Shown here: one piece after another, positions 28,603-36,300 of the stretch
Layout: each line of letters begins with the position of its first letter
Position numbering within the stretch: the stretch's first letter is position 1
NCBI GenBank assembly: GCA_964462985.1
Contig: CAYXAA010000022.1
Span: 1 to 64,000, forward strand
Origin: CAYXAA01 sp964462985
GTDB taxonomy: Bacteria; Pseudomonadota; Alphaproteobacteria; Rhizobiales; Stappiaceae
Reading direction: 5' to 3'
DNA length: 64,000 nucleotides
Position numbers and translations under genes: made by a program
Notes under the pieces: generated by a model
The model's input: only the letters and a program-made list of their open reading frames with translations
Databases searched by the model: none
Told to the model about the DNA's origin: nothing

Positions 28603-29634
28603 TTACTGGAGGTAGCCGATCTTCCTCCAGATGGCGTACTGCTCGCGGAACGTTTCAAGCGAGTCCCAGGCCTTGGCAAAGTTCGGGTTCGCCTGCTTCT
28701 CTTCCTCCACGACCTCCAGCCAGGCTGCCCTCAGCGCATCGAGGATCTCCGGCGACCAGGTGTGAATGGTCACGCCCTTTTCCTGCAGATCCTGCAGGGC
28801 GGCGAACTGGATCGCCTCACCCTCGGCCAGGCCATAGGCGATGTTGGCCTCGCACACGGTCTCGAACAGCGCCTTGGTGTCGTCGCTGAGCGCGTCCCAC
28901 TCGTCCTTGTTGATCATCAGGTCAAACAGCGTCGATTGCTGATGCCAGCCAGGAAAGTAGTAGTGCTTGGCCACCTGGAAGAAGCCGAGCTTCAGGTCGA
29001 TCGCGGGCATGGAGAACTCGGTCGCATCGATGGTGCCGAGCTCGAGCGCCGGGAAGATGTCGCCACCGGCAAGCAGCTGCGTCGACACGCCCAACTTCTC
29101 CATGACCCTGGCGCCGAGGCCGAAGAAGCGCATCTTCTTTCCCTTGAGATCTTCGACTGTCTTGATCTCCTCGCGGAACCAGCCGGAGGCTTCCGGCGCA
29201 ATCACGCCGCACATCAGCGACTTGATGTTGTAGGGCGCATAGATCTCGTCGAGCAGTTCCTGGCCGCCGCCGAACCTCATCCATGCATAGTACTCACCAG
29301 CCTCCGGCCCGAATGGCACGGATGCGAAAAGCGCAAGCGCGGTATCCTTGCCGGTCCAGTAGCCCGGTGTCGACCAGGCCGCCTGGACCGCGCCCGACGA
29401 CACGGCATCGAAGGCCTCGAGCGCCGGAACGATGGCGCCAGGCTCCTGGAAGGTTACGGTGATCTGGCCCCCAGAAGCCGCTGCGAGGCGTTCCTGGATG
29501 ACCTTGCCAAGCGTACCGAGCTGCGTCAGCGTGCTCGGATAGGTCGACTGCATATCCCATTTGATTTCGTCGAGCGCAGCCGCCGGGCCGGCCGCAACAA
29601 GGCCGAGCGCGGTCGTTACGGCCAAGGCCGTCAT
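28603..29634 (-). CDS. TRAP substrate-binding protein (DctP), 2-oxoacid/lactate-like, system 2
   Basis: This is a periplasmic binding protein of about 343 residues. Sec signal peptide: MTALAVTTALGLVAAGPAAA, cleaved before LDEIKWDMQS. The pattern DIFPALELGTIDATEFSMPAI matches the group of system 1. The start is unsettled: ATG 29634 is only 17 bases from a strong GAGGGAGGAG site. An in-frame TTG at 29637 (14 bases) and an ACG at 29646 (5 bases) are nearer. ACG would give a signal peptide with a lysine, MKSLMTALAV. The gene lies divergent from gntR-lutABC with a 405-base gap, and lactate uptake is the likely task by context. Confidence 0.88.
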   Translation of the reverse strand: MTALAVTTALGLVAAGPAAALDEIKWDMQSTYPSTLTQLGTLGKVIQERLAAASGGQITVTFQEPGAIVPALEAFDAVSSGAVQAAWSTPGYWTGKDTALALFASVPFGPEAGEYYAWMRFGGGQELLDEIYAPYNIKSLMCGVIAPEASGWFREEIKTVEDLKGKKMRFFGLGARVMEKLGVSTQLLAGGDIFPALELGTIDATEFSMPAIDLKLGFFQVAKHYYFPGWHQQSTLFDLMINKDEWDALSDDTKALFETVCEANIAYGLAEGEAIQFAALQDLQEKGVTIHTWSPEILDALRAAWLEVVEEEKQANPNFAKAWDSLETFREQYAIWRKIGYLQ

Positions 29635-30039
29635 CAAAGATTTCGTATGCTCTCCTCCCTCGGTCGGACTGCAGTCCCGCGCCCGGAGACGCAGGGCAGC
29701 CGATCCCTCTGATCCTGCAGGGCCGCGCTGTCTGCGAATCCCTACCCGATCGTCTCGGTCCTGCAGCATGTGCCCGAACGGGCGTCGCTGCCGTGACCTC
29801 CCGATCACGCCTCCCAACGCGACCGGGCCGACCATCTCTCGAGCGGCGTCCCCTTCTTTATTTCGCCGCCTTCAATCGGCCTGCGCGCGATGGTGGCATT
29901 TCATCGCCCGCATTAACTGGATAACAATATTGACCACCAAACGCAATATTGAATAGGTTGAGGACAGTACGGGAATGATCCAAACAGCTTCCGCCCTTCC
30001 AAGACACACGGGCGCGTTGCAATAAGAAACGGCAGGGTC
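29635..30039. other. dctP2 / gntR divergent intergenic region
   Basis: This 405-base region holds the promoters of dctP2 (minus) and gntR-lutABC (plus). The half nearest gntR is AT-rich and contains a palindrome pair (29925-29951). The half nearest dctP2 is GC-rich and holds an open frame with no start codon that I do not regard as a gene. Confidence 0.55.
29925..29951. promoter_or_regulatory. candidate GntR operator: paired CAATATTG palindromes
   Basis: Two exact copies of the 8-base palindrome CAATATTG start at 29925 and 29944, 19 bases apart, so they face the same side of the helix. Between them lies TTGACCACCAA. A promoter-like TTGACC-N18-TAGGTT for gntR overlaps them on the plus strand. 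A pair of such palindromes between divergent operons suits a FadR/LldR-type dimer repressing both directions. The regulator assignment is inferred from position. Confidence 0.5.
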
Positions 30040-30867
30040 ATGGTATTTAACAAGATCAGCCAAAATCGTACGGCTGATGCGATCGTGGATCAGATTGAAC
30101 GCCTGATTCTTCAAGGAGTGCTCCGGCCGGGTGACCGTCTTCCGCCCGAACGCGAATTGGCCAAAAAAGTTGACGTCTCCCGCCCTATTCTGCGCGATGC
30201 GATCAAGGTGCTCGAGGAGCGCTCGCTCCTGGTGACGCGACACGGCGAAGGCACGTTCGTCGCCGACGTGATCGGGACGGTGTTCTCCGAGTCCGTCGTC
30301 GACCTGATCCGCCGTCACCCGCCGGCGATCGTCGACTATCTCGAGTTCCGCCGTGAATTCGAAAGCGTCACGACAGGCCTTGCGGCGATCCGGGCCACCG
30401 AAGCCGATCGTGAGATCATCTGCCGGCTGTTCACTGCAATGGAGGAGGCCCACAACGAGGAGGACTTCACCAAGGAGGCCGAGCTTGACGTCGAATTTCA
30501 CCAGGCGATCGGCGAGAGCGCCCACAATATCGTGCTGCTGCACACGCTGCGCTCGTGCTATCGCCTGCTCGCCGACGGCGTGTTCTACAACCGCGTCCAA
30601 CTCTACCGCTATCCCGGTTCGCGCGAGAAGCTGCTCGGCCAGCACCGCGCGATCTATGATGCCGTTATGGCTGGCGACCGCGACCTGGCACGGCGTGCGG
30701 CGGTCAATCACATCGACTATGTCGAGGCGGTGATCCGCGATGTCGAGCGCACCGGCTTCTGGCAGGAAGTCTCCTCGATGCGGCTGCAGCAGCGGCTCGG
30801 ATCGGACGAGGATGCCCGGCGCCGGCGAACCAGCCGCAAACAAATCAGGAAAAGCCCAGCAGGATGA
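30040..30867 (+). CDS. GntR/FadR-family regulator, LldR-like
   Basis: This 275-residue regulator has an N-terminal winged HTH (residues about 8-75; LRPGDRLPPERELAKKVDVSR, HGEGTFVADVIG) and a C-terminal FCD domain. The FCD metal ligands can be seen as Asp in DVEFHQAIGE, His in GQHRAIYDAV and His in AVNHIDYVE. The C-terminus ends in a basic tail RRRRTSRKQIRKS. The stop overlaps the lutA start by 4 bases, so it is the first gene of the lut operon. The family (LldR, PdhR, GlcC) senses lactate, pyruvate or glycolate; lactate is most likely here. Confidence 0.88.
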   Translation: MVFNKISQNRTADAIVDQIERLILQGVLRPGDRLPPERELAKKVDVSRPILRDAIKVLEERSLLVTRHGEGTFVADVIGTVFSESVVDLIRRHPPAIVDYLEFRREFESVTTGLAAIRATEADREIICRLFTAMEEAHNEEDFTKEAELDVEFHQAIGESAHNIVLLHTLRSCYRLLADGVFYNRVQLYRYPGSREKLLGQHRAIYDAVMAGDRDLARRAAVNHIDYVEAVIRDVERTGFWQEVSSMRLQQRLGSDEDARRRRTSRKQIRKSPAG

Positions 30868-31652
30868 GTGCAGACACCGTTGCCACCACGCCGCCCCCAC
30901 GGGTCGGCCTATTCGTTACCTGTCTCGTCGACCTGTTCCGCCCCTCGGTCGGCTTTGCCGCCGTCAAGCTGATGGAGGACGCTGGCTGCATCGTCGAGGT
31001 GCCGGCGGCGCAGACCTGCTGCGGACAGCCGGCATTCAACTCCGGCGACCGCAAGGATGCACGCGCCATCGCCGAGCAGGTGATCCGCACCTTTGAAGGC
31101 TATGACCACATCGTCGCGCCGTCGGGTTCGTGCGCCGGCATGTTGAAGACGCATTATCCCGAGCTCTTCGCCGGCGACGACGCCTGGACGGCGCGGGTCG
31201 AGGCGTTCTGCGCCAAGGTCAGCGAGCTGGTGAGCTTCCTGACCGACGTCCTTGGCGTCACTGCGGTCGAGGCCGTGCACCATGGAACCGTGACTTATCA
31301 CGACAGCTGCTCGGGCCTGCGCGAGCTCGGCATCCGGAACCAGCCGCGCAGGCTGCTGGCCACCGTCGAGGGCCTGACGCTGAAGGAGATGAAGGATCCG
31401 GACGTGTGCTGCGGCTTCGGCGGCACGTTTTGCGTCAAGTACCCGGAGATCTCCAACAAGATCGTGACGGAGAAGACCAAGACGATTGAAGACAGCGGTG
31501 CCGAACTGCTGCTTGCCGGTGATCTCGGCTGCCTGATGAACATGGCCGGCAAGCTGAAGCGCGAGGGCTCGGCCATCCAGGCGCGCCATGTCGCCGAGGT
31601 GCTGGCCGGCATGACCGACCACCCGGCGATCGGTGAGAAGGGGCGCGGCTGA
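30864..31652 (+). CDS. lutA: lactate utilisation protein LutA
   Basis: This 262-residue cytoplasmic subunit of the LutABC L-lactate oxidase complex has two cysteine-rich CCG domains: QTCCGQPAFNSGDRKDA in the N-terminal half and PDVCCGFGGTFCVKYPEIS in the C-terminal half, with the further cysteine in APSGSCAGML. These bind non-standard iron-sulfur clusters. It overlaps gntR by 4 bases. A 59-codon frame separates it from lutB. Confidence 0.92.
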   Translation: MSADTVATTPPPRVGLFVTCLVDLFRPSVGFAAVKLMEDAGCIVEVPAAQTCCGQPAFNSGDRKDARAIAEQVIRTFEGYDHIVAPSGSCAGMLKTHYPELFAGDDAWTARVEAFCAKVSELVSFLTDVLGVTAVEAVHHGTVTYHDSCSGLRELGIRNQPRRLLATVEGLTLKEMKDPDVCCGFGGTFCVKYPEISNKIVTEKTKTIEDSGAELLLAGDLGCLMNMAGKLKREGSAIQARHVAEVLAGMTDHPAIGEKGRG

Positions 31653-31655
31653 GTC

Positions 31656-31835
31656 ATGACCGCTACCGTGCCCTCGTCCGGCACCCTCGCTCGTCCGGTT
31701 TCCGTACGCGTCGGGCGCCGATCGGATGCAGCGGCGATCGCCGCAACCTATAGCCAGGGCATCGGGCGCAACACCGTTATCGTCGAAAAGCTGATCGACG
31801 AGAAAGACGAGGAGAAAGAGCAGGCAGATGGTTGA
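31656..31835 (+). CDS. 59-aa small ORF, GNAT N-terminal remnant or new small protein
   Basis: The frame starts 3 bases after the lutA stop and overlaps lutB by 8 bases. The segment VRVGRRSDAAAIAATYSQG resembles the N-terminus of phosphinothricin-type GNAT acetyltransferases (IRPATPxDAAAIAAIYNxGI), but the protein ends after about 40 residues of that likeness with an acidic/basic tail KLIDEKDEEKEQADG and no acetyl-CoA site. It may be a decayed acetyltransferase start caught in the operon, or a small peptide kept for translational coupling to lutB. No clear ribosome site precedes its ATG. Confidence 0.4.
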   Translation: MTATVPSSGTLARPVSVRVGRRSDAAAIAATYSQGIGRNTVIVEKLIDEKDEEKEQADG

Positions 31836-33267
31836 GATCACATCGCCCGCGTTCAAGGACAACGTCCGCCACGCGCTTGCCGACAAGGACCTGCAGCGCG
31901 CGCTCGGCCACGTGCGCACCGGCTTCATCGAGAAGCGCCAGACCGCCGCCGATGCGCTGCCCGAATTCGATACGCTCCGCGACAACGCCCGCGCCATCAA
32001 GGATCACACGCTGGCGCATCTGGACCTTTACATCGAGGCCTATGTCGACAAGGTCGAGGCGTCCGGCGGCCAAGTCCATTTCGCCGAGACGGCCGCGGAC
32101 GCGCGCGAGGCCATTCTCGCCATCTGCAAGCGGCTCGGCGCGCGGACCGTTACTAAGGGCAAGTCGATGATCACCGAGGAGATCGGGCTCAACGACTTCT
32201 TCGAGGAGAACGGCATCGCCCCGGTCGAGACCGACCTCGGCGAATACATTATCCAGCTCCGGGGCGAGCACCCGAGCCACATCATCGCGCCGGCCGTCCA
32301 TGTCACCAAGGACCAGGTCGAGCGCGACTTCCGCCGAGTACACACGCAGTTCGACCCGAACCGCAACCTGGAGGAGCCGACCACCCTGCTCGGCGAGGCG
32401 CGGGCGGTGCTCCGGGAGAAATACTTCCAGGCCGACGTCGGCATCACCGGCGCCAACTTTCTCGTCGCCGAGACCGGCACCTCGATCATCGTCACCAACG
32501 AAGGCAACGGCGATCTGACCCAGACGCTGCCGAAGGCCCATATCGTGGTCGCCTCGATCGAAAAGCTGGTGCCGACGCTGGAAGACGTGTCGCAGATCCT
32601 GCGCGTGCTTGCCCGCTCGGCGACCGGCCAGGACATGTCGGTCTACACCACGTTTTCAACCGGGCCGCGCCGCCCCGACGATCCAGACGGTCCGGGCGAG
32701 TACCACGTCATCCTGCTCGACAACGGCCGCTCGGCGATGCTCGGCAGCGAATGGCAGGACATGCTGCGCTGCATCCGCTGCGGCGCCTGCATGAACCATT
32801 GCCCGGTCTATCACGCCGTCGGCGGCCACGCCTACGGCTGGGTCTATCCCGGCCCGATGGGCGCGGTGCTCACCCCCTCGCTGATCGGCGTCGACAAGGC
32901 CGGACACCTGCCCAATGCCTCGACCTTCTGCGGGCGCTGCGAGGCGGTGTGCCCGATGCGGATCCCGTTGCCGCGGATGATGCGCAACTGGCGCGAGCGT
33001 GAATTCGAGCGCAACCTGACGCCGGCCACCATGCGCAGCGGCCTGTCGCTGTGGGCGTTCTTTGCCCGGCGCCCGGCACTCTACCGGCTCGCCACCGGCG
33101 TCGGCATGCGCGTGCTGTCCGCGCTCGGGCGCCGCAACGGCCGGTTTGCCTCGCTGCCGCTCGCCGGCGGCTGGACGAAGTTCCGCGACCTGCCGGCGCC
33201 GGAAGGGCCGACGTTCCAGCAGCAATGGGCCGCGCGCAAGGGCGCAGAGACGAGGAAGGCGGCATGA
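31828..33267 (+). CDS. lutB: lactate utilisation iron-sulfur protein LutB
   Basis: This 479-residue protein is the central subunit of LutABC. The N-terminal LUD domain runs to about residue 300 (TVTKGKSMITEEIGLN, GITGANFLVAETGT). Two 4Fe-4S motifs follow: CIRCGACMNHCP near residue 314 and CGRCEAVCP near residue 368. The C-terminal domain ends with KFRDLPAPEGPTFQQQW. It passes electrons from lactate oxidation on to the respiratory chain. The stop overlaps lutC by 4 bases. Confidence 0.95.
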   Translation: MVEITSPAFKDNVRHALADKDLQRALGHVRTGFIEKRQTAADALPEFDTLRDNARAIKDHTLAHLDLYIEAYVDKVEASGGQVHFAETAADAREAILAICKRLGARTVTKGKSMITEEIGLNDFFEENGIAPVETDLGEYIIQLRGEHPSHIIAPAVHVTKDQVERDFRRVHTQFDPNRNLEEPTTLLGEARAVLREKYFQADVGITGANFLVAETGTSIIVTNEGNGDLTQTLPKAHIVVASIEKLVPTLEDVSQILRVLARSATGQDMSVYTTFSTGPRRPDDPDGPGEYHVILLDNGRSAMLGSEWQDMLRCIRCGACMNHCPVYHAVGGHAYGWVYPGPMGAVLTPSLIGVDKAGHLPNASTFCGRCEAVCPMRIPLPRMMRNWREREFERNLTPATMRSGLSLWAFFARRPALYRLATGVGMRVLSALGRRNGRFASLPLAGGWTKFRDLPAPEGPTFQQQWAARKGAETRKAA

Positions 33268-33944
33268 GTTCCAGCACGAAGGACGCCGTTCTGGCCAAGA
33301 TCAGGGCCTCGCTCGGCCGGCCGGCCGACGACGCAACGAGGCGCGCTGCGGTCGCGGAGCGGCTTTCGACCTCCCCGCGCGGGACCATCCCGGCGCGCGG
33401 GCAGTTGCCGCAGGCCGAGAAGGTCGCGCTGTTCTGCACCATGGCGGAAAAGGTGCAGGCGACGATCGCCCGCGTCGCCAACCCGGCCGAGGTGCCGGCT
33501 GCCGTCGCCGATTACCTGCGCGCCAGGAACCTGCCGCCGCGGCTTCGGATGGGCGCGGATCCGCGGCTCGCCGCCATGCCGTGGTCGGCTCAGACCCATC
33601 TGGAGATCGAACACGGCCGGGCCGAGGGCAGCGACGAGGTCACCTGCTCTCATGCGACGGCCGGCGTCGCCGAGTCCGGCACCCTGGTGCTGACCTCGGG
33701 CAACGACAATCCAACCACGCTCAACTTTCTGCCGGAGCACCACGTGGTGGTGCTCTCCGCCGCCGACATCGAGGGCGACTTCGAGAGCGTCTGGGCCAGG
33801 ATCCGGGCGAGCTACGGCAAGGGTGTGATGCCGCGCACGGTCAACATGGTCACCGGCCCGTCGCGCTCGGCCGACATCGAGCAGACCCTGCTGCTCGGCG
33901 CCCACGGGCCGCGGGCGCTGCATATCGTGGTGGTCGGGGACTGA
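33264..33944 (+). CDS. lutC: lactate utilisation protein LutC
   Basis: This 226-residue protein of the LUD family is the third LutABC component. The start MSSSTKDAVLAKIRASLGRP overlaps the lutB stop in an ATGA. Conserved segments are VTCSHATAGVAESGTLVLTSG, NFLPEHHVVVL and GPSRSADIEQTLLLGAHGP, all typical. A longer reading frame upstream is an artefact of overlap with lutB. Confidence 0.93.
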   Translation: MSSSTKDAVLAKIRASLGRPADDATRRAAVAERLSTSPRGTIPARGQLPQAEKVALFCTMAEKVQATIARVANPAEVPAAVADYLRARNLPPRLRMGADPRLAAMPWSAQTHLEIEHGRAEGSDEVTCSHATAGVAESGTLVLTSGNDNPTTLNFLPEHHVVVLSAADIEGDFESVWARIRASYGKGVMPRTVNMVTGPSRSADIEQTLLLGAHGPRALHIVVVGD

Positions 33945-33945
33945 C

Positions 33946-33965
33946 GACCGCAGAGGTTCGCGGTC
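33946..33965 (+). terminator. weak hairpin after lutC
   Basis: A 6-bp stem (GACCGC / GCGGTC) with an 8-base loop starts right after the lutC stop, between convergent lutC and the VOC gene. TTTT occurs 13 bases later. This is a weak candidate terminator. Confidence 0.3.
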
Positions 33966-34003
33966 TAACCCCGTCCATTTTCCGGGAAGGGAACAACTGC
34001 GCG

Positions 34004-34486
34004 TCAGTCCTGCCCGTTGAAGGCCCGCTCGATCGCCGCAAGATCGATCTTGACCATCTTGAGCATGGCTTCCGCGGCCCGCTTGGCGCGTTCGCGGTCG
34101 GGGTCGGCGACCATCTCGAGCAGCTTGCGCGGCGTGATCTGCCACGACAGGCCCCAGCGGTCCTTGAGCCAGCCGCAGGCCTCGGGCTCGGCGCCATTGT
34201 CGACGAAGGCGTTCCAGACGCGATCGACCTCCTCCTGGGTGTCCAGCAGCACGCTGACCGAGAAGGCATGGTTGAACGAGTCGAGCGGACCGGCCTGCAT
34301 TGCCGAGAAGTTCTGACCGGCGAGGGTGAAGTCGATCACGATCACGCTGCCCGCTGGACCGCTCGGCGAGTCGGCGGGCAGCGACATCGTGCTGACGACC
34401 TTCGAGTTCGGGATGACGGAGGTATAGAATTCGACGGCCTCGGCCGCCTCCTTCGCGAACCAGAGAAACGAAACGACCTTGGTCAC
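34004..34486 (-). CDS. VOC-family (PhnB / 3-demethylubiquinone methyltransferase-like) protein
   Basis: This 160-residue protein consists of a single glyoxalase-fold domain: VVSFLWFAKEAAEAVEFYTSV at the N-terminus, then SFNHAFSVSVLLDTQEEVDRVW, ACGWLKDRWGLSWQITP, and a C-terminal helix. This PhnB-like pattern is widespread and its function is not established. The GTG at 34486 is preferred because AAGGAGG stands 5 bases upstream; the longer frame to 34564 has no such site. It is convergent to lutC and not obviously linked to it. Confidence 0.85.
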   Translation of the reverse strand: MTKVVSFLWFAKEAAEAVEFYTSVIPNSKVVSTMSLPADSPSGPAGSVIVIDFTLAGQNFSAMQAGPLDSFNHAFSVSVLLDTQEEVDRVWNAFVDNGAEPEACGWLKDRWGLSWQITPRKLLEMVADPDRERAKRAAEAMLKMVKIDLAAIERAFNGQD

Positions 34487-34728
34487 AGGCGCCTCCTTCG
34501 ATGAGAGGAAACTGATCACTCGAGGCCCATAGGACGATCGGGCCATGCTGCTTCCGACAGGCACCTAACCGGGAAAGGCATTTTCTGGCACTGGCGCCAA
34601 GCGGATTGTGGGGCGGGCCAACGGTCGTCTGAGACAGTCGAGTATGGCCCAATAACCCGTCCCTTGCACCCCAGGGGCGCGGGAAATGGCGGATAACGTG
34701 AGACGAAGTCACGACCCAGGAGCTCCTC

Positions 34729-35346
34729 ATGCCGCTGCAGAACCGCGTCAGCCCCGACGGCACGATCTTCGCCGGCCCGGCCCGCGGGCTCCTGTTCGGC
34801 AACCGCGGCGGGCGGATCCACGATCCGGCGACGCGGACGCTGCTTGCGCGCCGCTGGGCCTCGAAACAGTGGATCTGCTGCCGGCTCGCCTTCAAGGACC
34901 GCCGCCGGACGGTGATGGGATCCGGCTACACCGAACTGTTCTTCCTCGACGAGGTCACCGCCCTTGCCGCCGGCCACCGCCCCTGTTTCGAATGCCGCCG
35001 GGCGGACGCCACCGCCTTCGCCGGGTTCTGGGCCACGGCGCAAGGCCTTGGCCGCCCGCCGCGCGCCGGCGAGATCGACCGCGTGCTGCATCATGAGCGG
35101 CTCGAGGGGCGCAGCAAGCGCCGCCACATGCGCGATGTCGCCGGCCTGCCGGACGGCGCGATGGTGATGCAGGACGCCGGCCCGCTGGCCGTGCGCGGCG
35201 ATGCCCTCCTGCCCTGGAGCTCGGCCGGTTACGGGGCGCCGCTGCCGCGGCCGACCGCCGGTACGGCCACGGTGCTGACGCCGCCAGCGATCCTTGCCGT
35301 GCTCGCCTCGGGCTACCAGCCGCTGTGGCATCCGAGCGCGGGGTAA
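34729..35346 (+). CDS. conserved hypothetical protein with CxxC motif
   Basis: This 205-residue protein is recognised as a widespread alphaproteobacterial family of unknown function. Marks are NRVSPDGTIFAGPARGLLFG, GNRGGRIHDPATRTL, RRWASKQWICCRLAFK, GYTELFFLDEVTALAAGHRPCFECRRADA and HHERLEGRSKRRHMRD. PCFECRR resembles the zinc-Cys segment PCxxCRP of Ada methyl-phosphotriester proteins, but the rest does not match, so a link to DNA repair is speculative. No signal peptide. It ends 7 bases from the convergent NUDIX stop. Confidence 0.7.
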   Translation: MPLQNRVSPDGTIFAGPARGLLFGNRGGRIHDPATRTLLARRWASKQWICCRLAFKDRRRTVMGSGYTELFFLDEVTALAAGHRPCFECRRADATAFAGFWATAQGLGRPPRAGEIDRVLHHERLEGRSKRRHMRDVAGLPDGAMVMQDAGPLAVRGDALLPWSSAGYGAPLPRPTAGTATVLTPPAILAVLASGYQPLWHPSAG

Positions 35347-35353
35347 GCGCGTC

Positions 35354-35953
35354 TCAGCCCGCCCGGAGCCATCCGTTCAGAACCGCGTGATAGACCAGCG
35401 CGATCGTCTTGAGGTCGGCGATTGCGCCGGTCTCGATCATCTTCAGCGCCTCGGCGGCTGTGACCTCCAGCACCTCGATGTCCTCGCCCTCGCCTTCGTG
35501 ACCGCCGCCGGTGCCGACGCGGTGGTGGTCGTCGTAGTGAGCCGCGAAGAAATGCAACCGTTCCGTCACCGAGCCGGGGCTGGTGAAGGCGGAAAACACC
35601 GGAACGACATCCTGCACGCGATAGCCGGTTTCCTCTTCGGCCTCGCGGCGGATGGCGGTCGCCGGGTCGTCGTTATCGAGCAGACCCGCCGGCACCTCCA
35701 GCAGCATGCCATCCGTACTGCCGTTGACGAAGGCCGGCATCCGGAACTGCCGGGTCAGGATCAGGCTGTTGCGGGTGCTGTTGTAGAGCAGGATCACCGC
35801 ACCGTTGCCGCGGTCGTAGCACTCGCGCGACAGGCGCTGCTCGGTGCCGTCGCGGCGGCGATAACGGAAGGTGTAGTTGCGCAGCACGTACCAGTTGTCG
35901 CTCAGCGTCTCGACGTTCTCGACGGTGATGCGGTCCGAGGCGGAAAACGGCAT
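35354..35953 (-). CDS. nudK: NUDIX hydrolase, GDP-mannose pyrophosphatase NudK-like
   Basis: This 199-residue NUDIX enzyme resembles E. coli NudK: LSDNWYVLRNYTFRYRRRDG, YDRGNGAVILLYN and LTRQFRMPAFVNG line up with it well. The Nudix box is in GLLDNDDPATAIRREAEEETGYRVQDV, with the REAEEETGY core holding the metal Glu residues. The C-terminus EDIEVLEVTAAEALKMI also fits. NudK cleaves GDP-mannose and ADP-ribose-like sugars; which substrate this one uses is inferred. The ATG at 35953 has GAGGA upstream. Confidence 0.88.
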   Translation of the reverse strand: MPFSASDRITVENVETLSDNWYVLRNYTFRYRRRDGTEQRLSRECYDRGNGAVILLYNSTRNSLILTRQFRMPAFVNGSTDGMLLEVPAGLLDNDDPATAIRREAEEETGYRVQDVVPVFSAFTSPGSVTERLHFFAAHYDDHHRVGTGGGHEGEGEDIEVLEVTAAEALKMIETGAIADLKTIALVYHAVLNGWLRAG

Positions 35954-36300
35954 GGTAGATCCTCTTGCGGGTGACGGTTCTGCTTCCGACGTTTTACTGC
36001 GCCGTGCAAGGGCAATGCGATCGGGACGCAGCCGGACCGTCCCCTGGTTGCTCCGCGCGGCCCGTGCTGCCGTCGGAAACGTGCGCCGGACTGTTCTTCC
36101 GGTTTCAAGGAGCCTGGAAAGGCGGGCAACCGCTTTCCGGCGTCGCCGCTGCCGCGTCTTGCAAGGCGCTGCGAGCGCCGCACGATTGTCCAAGACTGGC
36201 CGATCCATCAGCCGCGACAATGAGACAGTTCACAAACTCTCATTGGAATGCAGCCGCCGACCGGCGCAGGTTGCGGTATCCACGGAGGTTGTCCTCGCTC
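35954..36300. other. intergenic region, nudK / EamA divergent
   Basis: This 347-base region must carry both promoters. Open frames run through it on both strands but have no ribosome sites or family patterns. No palindrome or known site stands out. AT-richer bases near 36220-36250 may mark the EamA promoter. Confidence 0.45.
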
